A stretch of DNA of 64,000 nucleotides from Actinomadura sp. J1-007 (GCF_009793335.1 NZ_WING01000001.1:4154001-4218000), one strand, 5' to 3'. Shown: positions 17,063 through 26,291, numbered from the stretch's first letter. Notes: generated from the sequence alone by a model not told the origin. Translations and numbers: made by a program.

Positions 17063-18807
17063 ACGCTTCTCTCCTCGGCCTCCGCGCGGGTCTGGCGCTG
17101 GCGCTGCTGCTCGGTTTCTACGCCCTGGCGCTCGCGCTGATCGCGGTGATCTTCGGCGCCGTCGCGGGCCTGGTGGTCCTGGTCGTCGCCCAGGACCGGG
17201 TGCCGCCCGCCGGGTTCGCGTTCGTCGTGGTCGCGCTGCTCGGTGGCGCCTTCAGCCTGGCCAGGGGGATGCTCTCCGGCGCGCGCCGCGGCGAGGACGG
17301 GCCGCCGCTCGGCATCGAGACCTCGCCCGCGACGCAGCCCGTGCTGTGGGCCGAGGCGCGGAACCTGGCGTCGGCGCTCGGCGCGCCCGCCCCCGACCGG
17401 ATCCACCTGGTGCCCGGCGTGACCGCGTTCGTCTCGCAGGAGTCCAGGCTCCTCGGCCTCGTCAAGGGCGAGGTGGTGCTCGGCGTCGGGCTCGGCCTGC
17501 TCAGCGTGCTGAACGAGGCGGAGCTGCGCGCCGTCCTCGCGCACGAGTTCGGGCACATCACCGGCGGCGACACCCGGCTCGGCCCGCTGGTGCACCGGGC
17601 GCAGCGCAAGATCCAGCAGACGGTGCGCGTACTGGAAGAGGACGGCAGGCTGGTCAAGGCGCTGATCGCCCGGCCGTTCCGGCTCTACTTCCTGCTGTTC
17701 CGGCGGACGACGATGGCGGTCTCCCGGGCCCAGGAACGCGCCGCCGACCGGGCCGCCGTACGCGTCGCGGGCGGCCCCGCGGCCATCCGCGCGCTGGAGC
17801 GCACCGGGATCGCCGACAGCGCGTTCGACCACTTCGTCGAGCGCTACGTCACGCCCCTGTGGCGCTGCGGCCGCTGGCCCGAGGAGATGTACGCCGGGTT
17901 CCGCGCCCTGTGCACCGAGCCCGCCCGGCAGGACGAGCTGGTGCGCGTCCGCGAGGCCGTCCTCGCCGAGGAGACCGGCCGGTGGGACTCGCACCCGTCC
18001 ATCGGCGAGCGCGTCCGCCTGATCGCCGCGCTCGGCGACACGGACCCCGCGCCGCCGTCCGCCCCTGCGCCGCCGTCGCCGTCCGCCTCCGCGCCGCCGT
18101 CCGCCTCCGCGCCGCCGCCCGCCCCTGCGCCGCCGTCGCCGTCCGCCTCCGCGCCGCCGCCCGTCCCCGCGCCGCCGTCCGTCCCCGCGCCGCCGTCCGT
18201 CCCCGTGCCGCCTTCCGCCTCCGTGCCGCCTTCCGCCTCCGTGCCGCCTTCCGCCTCCGTGCCGCCTTCCGCTCCGGCGTGGCGGCTCGTCGCCGACCCC
18301 GAGCGCACCGAACGCGAGATGGCGCTCATCGTCGCCCGCGCCGCGACCGGCTCCGCCACGCTCCGGCCGATCGGCTGGGACGAGGCCGCCGCCGAGATCC
18401 TCGGGCCCGGCCTCGCCGCGGCGGGCGACGCGCTGCGCTCGCGGGCCGTCGCCGTCGGCGCCCAGTGGGACCGCGGCGGGCTCGACCAGGCCCTCGAACT
18501 CGTCGCCACCGGCCGCGCGCACGACCTGGCCCGCGCCCTCGCTCCGGACGCCGCCGACCCCGACGCCGCGCTCCGCAACGCCTTCCGCACGGCCCTCGCC
18601 GCCGAGATCGTCGAACGGCACGCGGGCCGCTGGACCGCGTCCTGGTCCGCTCCCGCCGACGCCGTCTGGGACGGCACGCCCGTGGACGAGCTGGCCGCCC
18701 GCGTCCTGTCCGGCGACATCGCCTCCGTACGCGACGAACTGGACATCCCGGGCGGCCCGTTCCGCGACCTCGGACCCCTGCACGCCGAGGCGGCCGCGCA
18801 TGCCTGA
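17053..18807 (+). CDS. M48 family membrane metallopeptidase
   Basis: This 584-residue protein has two N-terminal hydrophobic regions (residues 10-46 and 53-70). A zinc-peptidase domain carries HEFGH at 164-168, and the likely third ligand is the Glu in SRAQERAADRAA. DSHPSIGERVRLI ends the protease domain, as in HtpX/M48B proteins. Residues of about 333-415 are a Pro-Pro-Ser-Ala repeat linker, and a helical domain of about 165 residues follows that is not part of standard HtpX. The start is a GTG with weak ribosome-binding support. It overlaps the next gene by 8 bp and probably heads a three-gene operon. A role in membrane protein quality control is inferred from the family. Confidence 0.88.
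   Translation: MKAHASLLGLRAGLALALLLGFYALALALIAVIFGAVAGLVVLVVAQDRVPPAGFAFVVVALLGGAFSLARGMLSGARRGEDGPPLGIETSPATQPVLWAEARNLASALGAPAPDRIHLVPGVTAFVSQESRLLGLVKGEVVLGVGLGLLSVLNEAELRAVLAHEFGHITGGDTRLGPLVHRAQRKIQQTVRVLEEDGRLVKALIARPFRLYFLLFRRTTMAVSRAQERAADRAAVRVAGGPAAIRALERTGIADSAFDHFVERYVTPLWRCGRWPEEMYAGFRALCTEPARQDELVRVREAVLAEETGRWDSHPSIGERVRLIAALGDTDPAPPSAPAPPSPSASAPPSASAPPPAPAPPSPSASAPPPVPAPPSVPAPPSVPVPPSASVPPSASVPPSASVPPSAPAWRLVADPERTEREMALIVARAATGSATLRPIGWDEAAAEILGPGLAAAGDALRSRAVAVGAQWDRGGLDQALELVATGRAHDLARALAPDAADPDAALRNAFRTALAAEIVERHAGRWTASWSAPADAVWDGTPVDELAARVLSGDIASVRDELDIPGGPFRDLGPLHAEAAAHA
18051..18276 (+). repeat. In-frame PPSA/PPSV coding repeat
   Basis: Tandem 12-15-bp units of the type CCGCCGTCCGCCTCCGCG encode PPSASA, PPSVPA and PPSASV repeats within the M48 protease. 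Such tracts change length readily, so the copy number here may vary between strains. Confidence 0.8.
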
Positions 18808-19753
18808 CGCCGCGTACGACGTCACCTACGGCGATCCGGACGCCCGACGCGTTCGCGAGGAGCTGGACAACGGGCTGTACGGCGGCCTCCGCGACCTGCT
18901 CCGCGGCACCGCCGACCCCGACGCGCGCGCGTTCCACGTCGCCGCCGCCACCGAGCGGGCGGGCCGTCCGGCCTGGCTGGACGCCTGGGTGGCCGCCGAG
19001 CCCCGCAACCCCGACGCGCACCTGGTCAGGGGCGCGCACGGCGTCGGCTGGGCCTGGCAGGCGCGCGGCCACGCCGAGGCCGAGCACACCGAGAGGTCGC
19101 GGTTCCACACGTTCTGGGAACGGCTCGCCGCCGCCGAGGAGGACCTCGAACGCGCCATCGGGCTCGCCCCCGACGACCCCGAGCCGTGGGCGCACCTCGT
19201 CACGTCCGCCCGCGGCCTCGAAGTGGGGCTGGAGGAGCTCGGCCGCCGGTTCAAGGAGGTGATCGTCCGGCATCCGTGGCACCGCCGTGCGCACGCGCAG
19301 ATGCTCCAAGGCCTCGCGCCGAAGTGGAGCGGCTCGGTCGGGCTGCTCTTCGACTTCGCCCGCGACCGCGCCCTCGCCGCCCCGCCCGGAAGCCCCCTGG
19401 CGAGCCTCGTCGCCGAAGCCCACATCGAGATGTGGCTGGACCGCGACACCGAGGACGCCATGGACGCCTACTTCCGTTCGCCCTCCGTCCAGCGGGAACT
19501 GCACGCCGCCGCCGACCTGTCGGTCCGTTCGCCGCACTGGGACCCCCGGCCGGAGGACGCCCGCGCCGACAACATCTTCGCGTTCTGCTTCCTGTCCGGC
19601 GGGGACGCCGCGTCGGCCGCGGCCCGGTTCGCGGCGACCGGCGGGCACGTCTCCCGCGAGCCCTGGCTGTACCTCGGCGAGGGCATCGAGAACGCCTACC
19701 TCTTCCACCGCGACCGCGCGTTCGCCGCGCTCCCGAGAACGGACCCCCCATGA
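18800..19753 (+). CDS. TPR-like DUF4034-type hypothetical protein
   Basis: This 317-residue soluble protein is rich in helical, TPR-like pairs (for example AWLDAWVAAEPRNPDAHLVRGAHG, LERAIGLAPDDPEPWAHL, VIVRHPWHRRAHAQMLQGL). It resembles actinobacterial DUF4034 proteins by pattern, which is a tentative assignment. No catalytic motif is visible. Its ATG overlaps the protease gene's end and its own end overlaps the DUF4328 gene, so the three are translationally coupled and probably act together. Confidence 0.75.
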   Translation: MPDAAYDVTYGDPDARRVREELDNGLYGGLRDLLRGTADPDARAFHVAAATERAGRPAWLDAWVAAEPRNPDAHLVRGAHGVGWAWQARGHAEAEHTERSRFHTFWERLAAAEEDLERAIGLAPDDPEPWAHLVTSARGLEVGLEELGRRFKEVIVRHPWHRRAHAQMLQGLAPKWSGSVGLLFDFARDRALAAPPGSPLASLVAEAHIEMWLDRDTEDAMDAYFRSPSVQRELHAAADLSVRSPHWDPRPEDARADNIFAFCFLSGGDAASAAARFAATGGHVSREPWLYLGEGIENAYLFHRDRAFAALPRTDPP

Positions 19754-20505
19754 ATCCGACACCCCCGCCGAACCCCCCGAACCCGCCGACCGGCCCGCCG
19801 AACCCGCCGAACGGCTCGTACGGCGGGTTCAGCCCGTACGCGACGGGCGCGTACCCGAGCAGCCCGGTCAAGCCGGTGCGCGGCGCCGCGTACGCCGCCA
19901 TGACCGCCCTCGGCCTGCACGCGCTCACCCTCCTCGTCTTCGGCGGGGCGGCGCTGTGGACGCTCTACCTGCTGGGCACCGCCGAGATCGACGAGGGGCT
20001 GCTGGACCTGCACGACGCGGTGATCACCGTGCTCGCCGTCCAGGGCAGCGCCGGGTTCGTCCTCGCCGCCGTCACCGTGATCGTCTGGCTGTGGCGGGCC
20101 CGGACGAACGCCGAGGTCATCAGCGGTTCGCCGCAGCACTGGGGCCGTCCGTGGATCATCTTCGGCTGGGTGGTGCCGATCCTGAACCTGTTCGTCCCCC
20201 GGCGGATCGTCGGTGACGTCTGGGAGGCCGTCGCCCCCTCCAAGGGCACCGCCCTGATCAACGCCTGGTGGACGCTGTGGCTGGTCTACCTCGTCGGCGA
20301 CCAGGTCGCGGGCCGGATGGACGGCGAGTCGTCGCTGGACGCCATGCGCGCGCAGCTCCAGGCGTTCGTCCTGCTCGCCCCGGTCGGCATCGCCGCCGCC
20401 GTCCTGGCGATCCTGGTCGTCTGGCGTATCACCCGCCATCAGGAACAGCACGCCGACCGCATAGCCCAAGCCATCGCCGCCCCACCCCCGAACCCACAGC
20501 CCTGA
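19750..20505 (+). CDS. DUF4328 membrane protein
   Basis: This 251-residue protein has a Pro/Asn-rich N-terminal tail (PPNPPNPPTGPPNPP) and four membrane helices. The DUF4328 signature WLWRARTNAEVIS, HWGRPWIIFGWVVPILNLF, PRRIVGDVWEA is present. The family is common in actinomycetes and has no known function. The ATGA overlap with the upstream gene and the shared direction place it in the M48 protease operon, whose last gene it is. It is convergent with the next gene. Confidence 0.85.
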   Translation: MNPTPPPNPPNPPTGPPNPPNGSYGGFSPYATGAYPSSPVKPVRGAAYAAMTALGLHALTLLVFGGAALWTLYLLGTAEIDEGLLDLHDAVITVLAVQGSAGFVLAAVTVIVWLWRARTNAEVISGSPQHWGRPWIIFGWVVPILNLFVPRRIVGDVWEAVAPSKGTALINAWWTLWLVYLVGDQVAGRMDGESSLDAMRAQLQAFVLLAPVGIAAAVLAILVVWRITRHQEQHADRIAQAIAAPPPNPQP

Positions 20506-20553
20506 CCACCCCGCCCGCGCCCGTTCCGGGGCCGGGGATGGGGAAGGGGCGGG

Positions 20554-22241
20554 TCAGGACGGGCTGATGACCGTGCGGTCGCCGTCGGCCTCGTAGGCCA
20601 CCACCTGGACGACGGGGAGGGGCTCGGTCGCGGGCGCCGCGCCGCGCACGGGCGGGCCGGGGACGAGGAGCGGGTTGCCCTCGTGGCCGCCGACGTCCCC
20701 GATCGTCTTCAGGCGGGTGACCGACGGACCGGCGGCGGCCACCAGGTGCCAGCGGCGGCGCGAGGGCCACCAGACCGCCCCGGCCGTGGTGGCGGCGGGC
20801 GAGGCGTAGTCGCCGTTGGTGCCGCCGCGCCCGGACAGGGCGCGGCCGTCGTCGCCGATCAGCACCGCCGCGCCCGGGGCGCCCCAGGGCGACGCGACGT
20901 CCACGGTCATGAGGGTCGCCCGGCCGCCGCCGTCGGGGAGCGAGCCGCGCCACAGCCTGCCGATCCGCAGGTCGCCGGACTCGGTGAGGGACGCCGCCGC
21001 CGCGCAGGTCGCCGCCCGTACGGCGGCCCACTGGAAGCCCTCGTCGTCGGGGCCGGCGTCGCGGAACCACACGCGCGGAGCCGTTGACCCGGGGTTGTGG
21101 GACACGAGCTGGGTGAGGCGGCGCGGCCACCCGCCGGCGCCGGGCCGGTGGACCATGCGGACCGCCACGTAGTTCTGGCAGCGCGGCGTGAACCAGCGCC
21201 ACGGCACCGGGTTGGTCAGGCCGTTCCGGACGCCGATCGGGCGCCAGCCGGGCGTTCGCTCGGACGGCAGGGCGACGCGCGGGTCCGACAACCACGGGGG
21301 GACGAGGTAGCGCCACGTCGTCCCCACCATGATCAGTTGCCCGGCGGGGGAGCCGAGGCGGCGGACGGACTCCACGCCCCGCGTCAGGGGCCGTTCGAAG
21401 TACTGCGCCACGCTCGGCGGGTCGCCGAGCCCGGGGGAGTCGCGCAGGACGACCACGGACGCGCCGTCCACCCGGTCCGCGAAGAGCACGGCGGCCCGGC
21501 CGAGGGGCGGCGCGCGGCGGTCCGCGCGCCACGCGGCGGCGGCGCGGCGCAGCAGGGCCCGGTCGCCGGTCAGGCCGCCCCGCGCGGGCCAGTCGTCCAT
21601 CGTCGGGGTGCCGGTCGCCCGCCAGCGGCCCGGCCCGACGAGGACGGGATCGTCCGTACGGCCCGTTCCGGAGAGGCCGCGGGCGGTCAGCGCGCCGGCG
21701 GCGAGGAGCGCGGCGAGGACGACCGCGACCGGCCAGGCGCGCGGCGGCGGGCGCAGGCGGACGAGCGCCGGGTCGAACGCCAGCAGTTCCGCGCGCTGCG
21801 CCTCCGCGCCGAGCCCGGAGGCCCGGTCGACGGCGGCCAGGGCGCGGTCGACGTCCCCGGCGGTCACGAGGAGGCGGTCGCCCAGCTCGGCGGCGGCCTC
21901 GGGCGGCGTCAGGCCCTCCACCCGGCACAGCACGAAGGCGAGGCGCTCGTGCGGGGACAGCTCCCGCAGCGCGGCGCGCGCCGGGCCCGGCGGGGTGACG
22001 GCCGGCTCCACGAACAGCCGCGGCCGGGTCACGCGCGGCCTCGCGGGCGGTTCCGTGGCGAGCACCCCGACCAGCCCCCGCCGTACGGCCCCGTACGACG
22101 CCCCCGAGCCCGCCGCACGGCTCCCCGCGCCCGCCCCAGCACCGCCCAACCGTCGGCCGTGGACGGAGACGTGCCGTCGTCGAGGGCCAGGTAGGCGAGG
22201 CGCAGCAGGTCGGTGTAGCGCTTGCGGGCCGCCGTTCGCAC
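20554..22241 (-). CDS. Membrane protein with sigma-region-4-like segment, one frameshift
   Basis: The start is best placed at a GTG (VRTAARKRYTDLLRLAYLALDDG) with a strong GGGAGG site. That frame runs to about 22100, where coding shifts to the frame ending at 20554. Restoring one G in the G5 run at 22101-22105 joins them (RARGASYGAVRRGLVGVL). The product is about 562 residues. ALRELSPHERLAFVLCRVEGLTPPEAAAELG resembles the helix-turn-helix of sigma-70 region 4. One membrane helix (WPVAVVLAALLAAGALTARG) follows, then an extracellular domain of about 380 residues without a recognised fold. This suggests a membrane protein with a degenerate cytoplasmic DNA-binding-like segment; function unknown. 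Confidence 0.68.
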
Positions 22242-22349
22242 CTGGCTACCACCTCCCGAACCACCCGCATTGTCCCCCGATGGGTGGCATGTCCGCCGCC
22301 GTGCCCGGGACGGAACGCGGCGCGTGGCCGCCATGGGCCGCTACGGCGC

Positions 22350-22466
22350 GGACGGCTCGCCGCGACCGGGCCGCCCGGAGGCCGAGACGGACGGCTCGCC
22401 GCGACCGGACGGTGCGGAAGCCGAGACGGGCGGCTCGCCGCGACCGGGCGGTGCGGAAGGCGGTCA
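22350..22466 (-). repeat. 39-bp tandem repeat ending in the coaA stop
   Basis: Three 39-bp units start at 22350, 22389 and 22428. The third ends exactly with the coaA stop codon. In the coaA frame the sequence past the stop stays open for about 40 codons and reads as a 13-residue periodic Ser/Pro/Gly peptide. The short gap 22242-22349 contains nothing recognised beyond the upstream region of the neighbouring gene. Confidence 0.8.
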
Positions 22467-23405
22467 GATGCGGCGGAGGCGGACGCGCTGGACGGCGTGG
22501 TCGCGGTCCTTGTGGAGCACGAGGGTGGCGCGGGCGCGGGTCGGCAGGATGTTGGAGACCAGGTTGATCTCGTTGACGTCGCGCCAGATCCGCTGGGCGA
22601 ACGCGGCGGTCTCGTCCTCGTCCAGCTCGTGCGCGTACTTGTGGAAGTACGAGCGCGGGTCGGTGAACGCGGTGCGGCGCAGCGCGAACAGCCGGTCGAC
22701 GTACCACTGCCGGATGTCCTCGACGCGGGCGTCCACGTAGATCGAGAAGTCGAAGAAGTCGGACACGCCGAGCTGCCCGGCGGGCGGGGCCTGGAGCACG
22801 TTCAGGCCCTCGACGATCAGGATGTCGGGGCGCCGGACGGTCTGCGACGCGCCCGGGACGACGTCGTACTCCAGGTGCGAGTAGACCGGGATGTCGTACT
22901 CGGCCGCCCCCGCCTTGATCGAGGAGACGAAGCGGACCAGCGCCCGGCGGTCGTACGACTCGGGGAAGCCCTTGCGGTCCATGATCCCGCGCTCGCTCAG
23001 AACGGCGTTCGGGTACAGGAAGCTGTCGGTGGTGACGAGCTCCACGCTCGGGTGCTCGGGCCAGCGCGCCAGGAGCGTGCGCAGCAGCCGGGAGGTGGTC
23101 GACTTGCCGACCGCGACGCTTCCGGCGACCCCGATGATGAACGGCGTCGGCTGCACCGGCTCGCCGAGGAACCCGCTGACGGTGTCGCGCAGGCCCCCGT
23201 CGGACTGGACGAACAGGTTCAGCAGCCGCGACAGCGGGAGGTAGACCTCCTCGACCTCGGTGAGGTCGATCGGGTCGCGCAGCCCGCGCAGCGCCTCCAG
23301 CTCGCCGGAGGTCAGGGGCAGCGGGGTGTTCTCCCGCAGCGCCCGCCAGGCGTCGCGCGAGAGTTCCACGTAAGGGCTAGGCACGCCGTCCCATCCGCTC
23401 GTCAT
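22464..23405 (-). CDS. coaA: Type I pantothenate kinase
   Basis: CoaA phosphorylates pantothenate, the first committed step of coenzyme A synthesis. The protein has 313 residues with PYVELSRDAWRAL at the start, the P-loop GVAGSVAVGKST, VTTDSFLYPNAVL, KGFPESYD, YSHLEYDVVPG and ILIVEGLNVLQ, all type-I PanK motifs. The start is the ATG reading MTSGWDG. It has no Shine-Dalgarno sequence but a TACTGT hexamer ends 6 nt upstream, suggesting a leaderless transcript. It is divergent from glmS. Confidence 0.95.
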   Translation of the reverse strand: MTSGWDGVPSPYVELSRDAWRALRENTPLPLTSGELEALRGLRDPIDLTEVEEVYLPLSRLLNLFVQSDGGLRDTVSGFLGEPVQPTPFIIGVAGSVAVGKSTTSRLLRTLLARWPEHPSVELVTTDSFLYPNAVLSERGIMDRKGFPESYDRRALVRFVSSIKAGAAEYDIPVYSHLEYDVVPGASQTVRRPDILIVEGLNVLQAPPAGQLGVSDFFDFSIYVDARVEDIRQWYVDRLFALRRTAFTDPRSYFHKYAHELDEDETAAFAQRIWRDVNEINLVSNILPTRARATLVLHKDRDHAVQRVRLRRI

Positions 23406-23411
23406 GACTGA

Positions 23412-23417
23412 ACAGTA
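23412..23417 (-). promoter_or_regulatory. Leaderless -10 of coaA
   Basis: TACTGT on the minus strand lies 6 nt before the coaA ATG. With no ribosome site in between, a leaderless transcript is likely. Confidence 0.4.
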
Positions 23418-23560
23418 GCCACCCGCCAAGGGGCGGTCCCTGCGGTTCACCGGCCGTCCACGCTATAGCCACCGACCTGCGGGGCCGCGCGCCGGGTCGG
23501 TTTCCGGGGTGGAGTCGATCACGCCCGGCCCGGCTGGGTGAGCGACGGGGGCGTACCGAA

Positions 23561-23566
23561 TAGGCT
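23561..23566 (+). promoter_or_regulatory. Leaderless -10 of glmS
   Basis: TAGGCT ends 7 nt before the glmS ATG, again without a Shine-Dalgarno sequence. The 168-bp coaA/glmS gap thus carries two back-to-back promoters. Confidence 0.4.
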
Positions 23567-23573
23567 TGCCGCC

Positions 23574-25418
23574 ATGTGCGGAATCGTGGGGTACGTCGGC
23601 GCGAGGCCGGCGCTGGACGTGGTGGTCGAGGGGCTGGCGCGGCTGGAGTACCGCGGCTACGACTCGGCCGGGGTGGCGGTGCTGGCGGACGGCCGCCTCG
23701 CGACGGCCAAGCGCGCGGGCAAGCTGGTCAACCTGCGCAACGCCCTGGAGGAGGAACCGCCGCCGGCGGGCACCCTCGGCATGGGGCACACCCGGTGGGC
23801 GACGCACGGCGCGCCGAACGACCGCAACGCGCACCCGCACACCGACTGCACCGGCGCCGTCGCGGTGATCCACAACGGGATCATCGAGAACTTCGCGGCG
23901 CTGCGCTCGGAGCTGGAGGAGGGCGGCCACAAGCTGTCCTCCGACACCGACACCGAGGCCGTCGCGCACCTGCTGGAGAACGAGCTGAGGTCGTCCGGCG
24001 ACCTCGCCGAGGCGATGCGGCGGGTCTGCCGCCGCCTGGAGGGCGCGTTCACCCTGGTCGCGGTGCACACCGGCGACCCCGACCTGGTGGTCGGCGCGCG
24101 CCGCAACTCGCCGCTGGTCGTCGGCGTCGGCGAAGGCGAGAACTTCCTCGCCAGCGACGTCGCGGCGTTCATCGCGCACACCCGCGACGCGATCGAGCTC
24201 GGCCAGGACCAGGTGGTGGAGCTGCGCGCGGGCGGCGTGACGGTCACCGACCTCGACGGCCGCCCCGCCGAGACCACGGCCTACCACGTCGACTGGGACG
24301 TCTCGGCCGCCGAGAAGGGCGGCTTCGACTACTTCATGCTGAAGGAGATCGCCGAGCAGCCGCGCGCGGTCGCCGACACCCTGCTCGGCCGGATCGGCGC
24401 CGACGGCCGCCTCACCCTGGACGAGATGCGCATCCCGGACCAGGAGCTGCGCGAGGTCGACAAGATCATCATCGTGGCCTGCGGGACGTCCTACCACGCG
24501 GGCCTGATCGCCAAGTACGCCATCGAGCACTGGGCCGGGCTGCCCTGCGAGGTGGAGCTGGCGAGCGAGTTCCGCTACCGCGACCCGATCCTGTCGCGTT
24601 CCACCCTGGTCATCGCGATCTCCCAGTCGGGCGAGACGATGGACGCGCTGATGGCCGTACGGCACGCGCGCGAGCAGCACGCCAAGCTCCTCGGCATCTG
24701 CAACGTCAACGGCTCGACGCTGCCCCGCGAGTGCGACGGCGTCCTCTACACCCACGCGGGCCCGGAGATCGCGGTCGCGTCCACCAAGGCGTTCCTCACC
24801 CAGCTCGTCGCGGTCTACCTGATCGCGCTCTACCTCGCGCAGGTGCGGGGCACCAAGTGGGGCGACGAGGTCTTCGCGATGGTCCAGCTCCTGGCGCAGA
24901 TGCCGGACAAGGTGGACAAGGTGCTGGAGACCATGGAGCCGGTCCGCGAGCTGGCCCGGTCCCTCGCGGGCGAGCGGTGCGTGCTGTTCCTCGGCCGCCA
25001 CGTGGGCTTCCCGGTCGCGCTGGAGGGCGCCCTCAAGCTGAAGGAGCTGGCGTACATGCACGCCGAGGGCTTCGCGGCGGGCGAGCTGAAGCACGGGCCG
25101 ATCGCGCTGATCGAGGACGGGCTGCCGGTCGTGGTGGTGGTGCCGCCGCGGGCCCGGGACGTCCTGCACGACAAGATCGTCTCGAACATCCAGGAGATCC
25201 GGGCCCGCGGCGCCCGCACGATCGTCATCGCCGAGGAGGGCGACACCTCCGTCGAGCCCTACGCCGACACGCTGATCAGCGTGCCCGCCGTGCCGACCCT
25301 GCTCCAGCCGCTGGTCACCACCGTGCCGCTCCAGGTGTTCGCGTGCGAGCTGGCCACCGCCAAGGGCCATGACGTCGACCAGCCCCGCAACCTCGCCAAA
25401 TCCGTAACCGTCGAGTAG
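23574..25418 (+). CDS. glmS: Glucosamine-fructose-6-phosphate aminotransferase
   Basis: GlmS makes glucosamine-6-phosphate from fructose-6-phosphate and glutamine. The start is fixed by chemistry: MCGIVGYVG places the glutaminase nucleophile at Cys2, so the 12 upstream in-frame codons are excluded. The glutaminase domain spans about residues 1-240 (GMGHTRWATHG, HPHTDCTGAVAVIHNGIIEN). Two SIS domains follow (CGTSYHAGLIAKYA, SQSGETMDALMAV). The C-terminus PRNLAKSVTVE is conserved. The 614-residue length is normal. No glmS ribozyme-like leader exists; the transcript is probably leaderless. Confidence 0.97.
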   Translation: MCGIVGYVGARPALDVVVEGLARLEYRGYDSAGVAVLADGRLATAKRAGKLVNLRNALEEEPPPAGTLGMGHTRWATHGAPNDRNAHPHTDCTGAVAVIHNGIIENFAALRSELEEGGHKLSSDTDTEAVAHLLENELRSSGDLAEAMRRVCRRLEGAFTLVAVHTGDPDLVVGARRNSPLVVGVGEGENFLASDVAAFIAHTRDAIELGQDQVVELRAGGVTVTDLDGRPAETTAYHVDWDVSAAEKGGFDYFMLKEIAEQPRAVADTLLGRIGADGRLTLDEMRIPDQELREVDKIIIVACGTSYHAGLIAKYAIEHWAGLPCEVELASEFRYRDPILSRSTLVIAISQSGETMDALMAVRHAREQHAKLLGICNVNGSTLPRECDGVLYTHAGPEIAVASTKAFLTQLVAVYLIALYLAQVRGTKWGDEVFAMVQLLAQMPDKVDKVLETMEPVRELARSLAGERCVLFLGRHVGFPVALEGALKLKELAYMHAEGFAAGELKHGPIALIEDGLPVVVVVPPRARDVLHDKIVSNIQEIRARGARTIVIAEEGDTSVEPYADTLISVPAVPTLLQPLVTTVPLQVFACELATAKGHDVDQPRNLAKSVTVE

Positions 25419-25432
25419 CCCTGTCCGAGCGT

Positions 25433-25639
25433 TTAGGGAAGGTCGTAGCGGCCCTTCTTGACGTCGCCGGCGAACCTCCTCCATTCGGTGCCGGCGAAAA
25501 TGAGAATCTCATCTTCGGGGCCGTCGTCCCTGACCGCGACTAGCCCTCCTCCGAACGGGGCGATGTCAACGCATCCGCTCGTGTGGGCGCACCTGGCGCT
25601 GCGCCTCCAGCGGATGGTGGATGCCGACTGGGAATTCAT
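25433..25639 (-). CDS. DUF397 domain protein
   Basis: This 68-residue protein has the DUF397 pattern: WRRSARCAHTSGCVDIAPFGGGLVAVRDD, followed by LIFAGTEWRRFAGDVKKG. DUF397 proteins are small partners of XRE/DUF5753 regulators in actinomycetes (the WhiJ-like system). The ATG used has AGGAG 7 nt upstream; the open frame above it is unlikely to be translated. It lies about 400 bp past a related DUF397 gene and is separated from it by a hairpin, so it may be transcribed on its own. Confidence 0.85.
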   Translation of the reverse strand: MNSQSASTIRWRRSARCAHTSGCVDIAPFGGGLVAVRDDGPEDEILIFAGTEWRRFAGDVKKGRYDLP

Positions 25640-25924
25640 CCCGGCTCCTGCCTCTTGGGTGCCTGAGGTGATGTCGTCGTCGCGCCGTCTACCTAACGGT
25701 AACAAGATCCTCGGATACGCGTGAGTTACCCGTGCGCGCCGGTTGCCGGTGCGCTCACTGGGAGGAAGTAGTTCGTCACGTTCGGTGCGAGATGGCTGTG
25801 GGCCGTGAGAAAGGGAGTTTCTTTGAGAATCTCACCGCGGGCGCGGCCCGGAAGAAAAGGCGGGCGGCGTTCCGGAACGGTCGCGGGCGGCCCGGATATG
25901 ACGGGGGGATGACGTTCAAATGAA
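25640..25924. other. Gene-poor gap between two DUF397 genes
   Basis: About 285 bp, lower in GC than the surroundings, with short open frames on both strands but no convincing ribosome site or family match. It probably carries the promoter of the downstream DUF397 gene. Confidence 0.4.
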
Positions 25925-25970
25925 CGAGCCGAGTCCGACGTCAATTGCTCTTGAGTCGGTACTCGGCTCG
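25925..25970 (-). terminator. Terminator hairpin of the XRE-DUF397 operon
   Basis: A 15-bp stem (CGAGCCGAGTCCGAC at 25925-25939 with GTCGG and ACTCGGCTCG at 25955-25970, one bulged T) closes a 15-nt loop. It lies about 65 bp downstream of the DUF397 stop on the minus strand and is followed there by a T-rich stretch. Confidence 0.65.
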
Positions 25971-26035
25971 CGTGCGCCGCGCGTCGGCGGCGTGCCCTCA
26001 CGGGCGCGTTGGTGCGGCGTGTCCCGCCGCCTGCG

Positions 26036-26251
26036 TCATTCCAGGTCGTGGTCGCCCCTCTTCACTCGTGCGATGAATCCGCGCCATTCGCCCTGGGAGA
26101 ACGTCAGGACGGGGCCGTCGGCTCCGTTCTTCGCGTCGCGCGCCCCGACGTACGACGGGCCGGCCAGCGGGGCCACCTCGACGCACGTGTTGCTGGCGCC
26201 GCAGTGGGCGCTTCTCTTCCACTGCGGGGCAGGGGTGACGAAAGGGGACAC
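26036..26251 (-). CDS. DUF397 domain protein paired with XRE regulator
   Basis: This 71-residue DUF397 protein contains PQWKRSAHCGASNTCVEVAPL and VLTFSQGEWRGFIARVKRG. The start chosen is a GTG with GAAAGG 6 nt upstream, giving the usual family length. An in-frame ATG at 26305 would add 18 residues and overlap the XRE gene by 14 bp. Its immediate upstream neighbour is an XRE/DUF5753 regulator, the classical partner. Members of this pairing affect development and antibiotic production in Streptomyces; the local role is inferred. Confidence 0.83.
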   Translation of the reverse strand: MSPFVTPAPQWKRSAHCGASNTCVEVAPLAGPSYVGARDAKNGADGPVLTFSQGEWRGFIARVKRGDHDLE

Positions 26252-26291
26252 CAGGTGCCTTTCATGCCGAATAAAACGAGACGTCGCCCGG

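Noticed and set aside
25726..26001. 91-codon minus-strand frame between the two DUF397 genes
   Set aside because: It runs through the terminator hairpin and has no family pattern.
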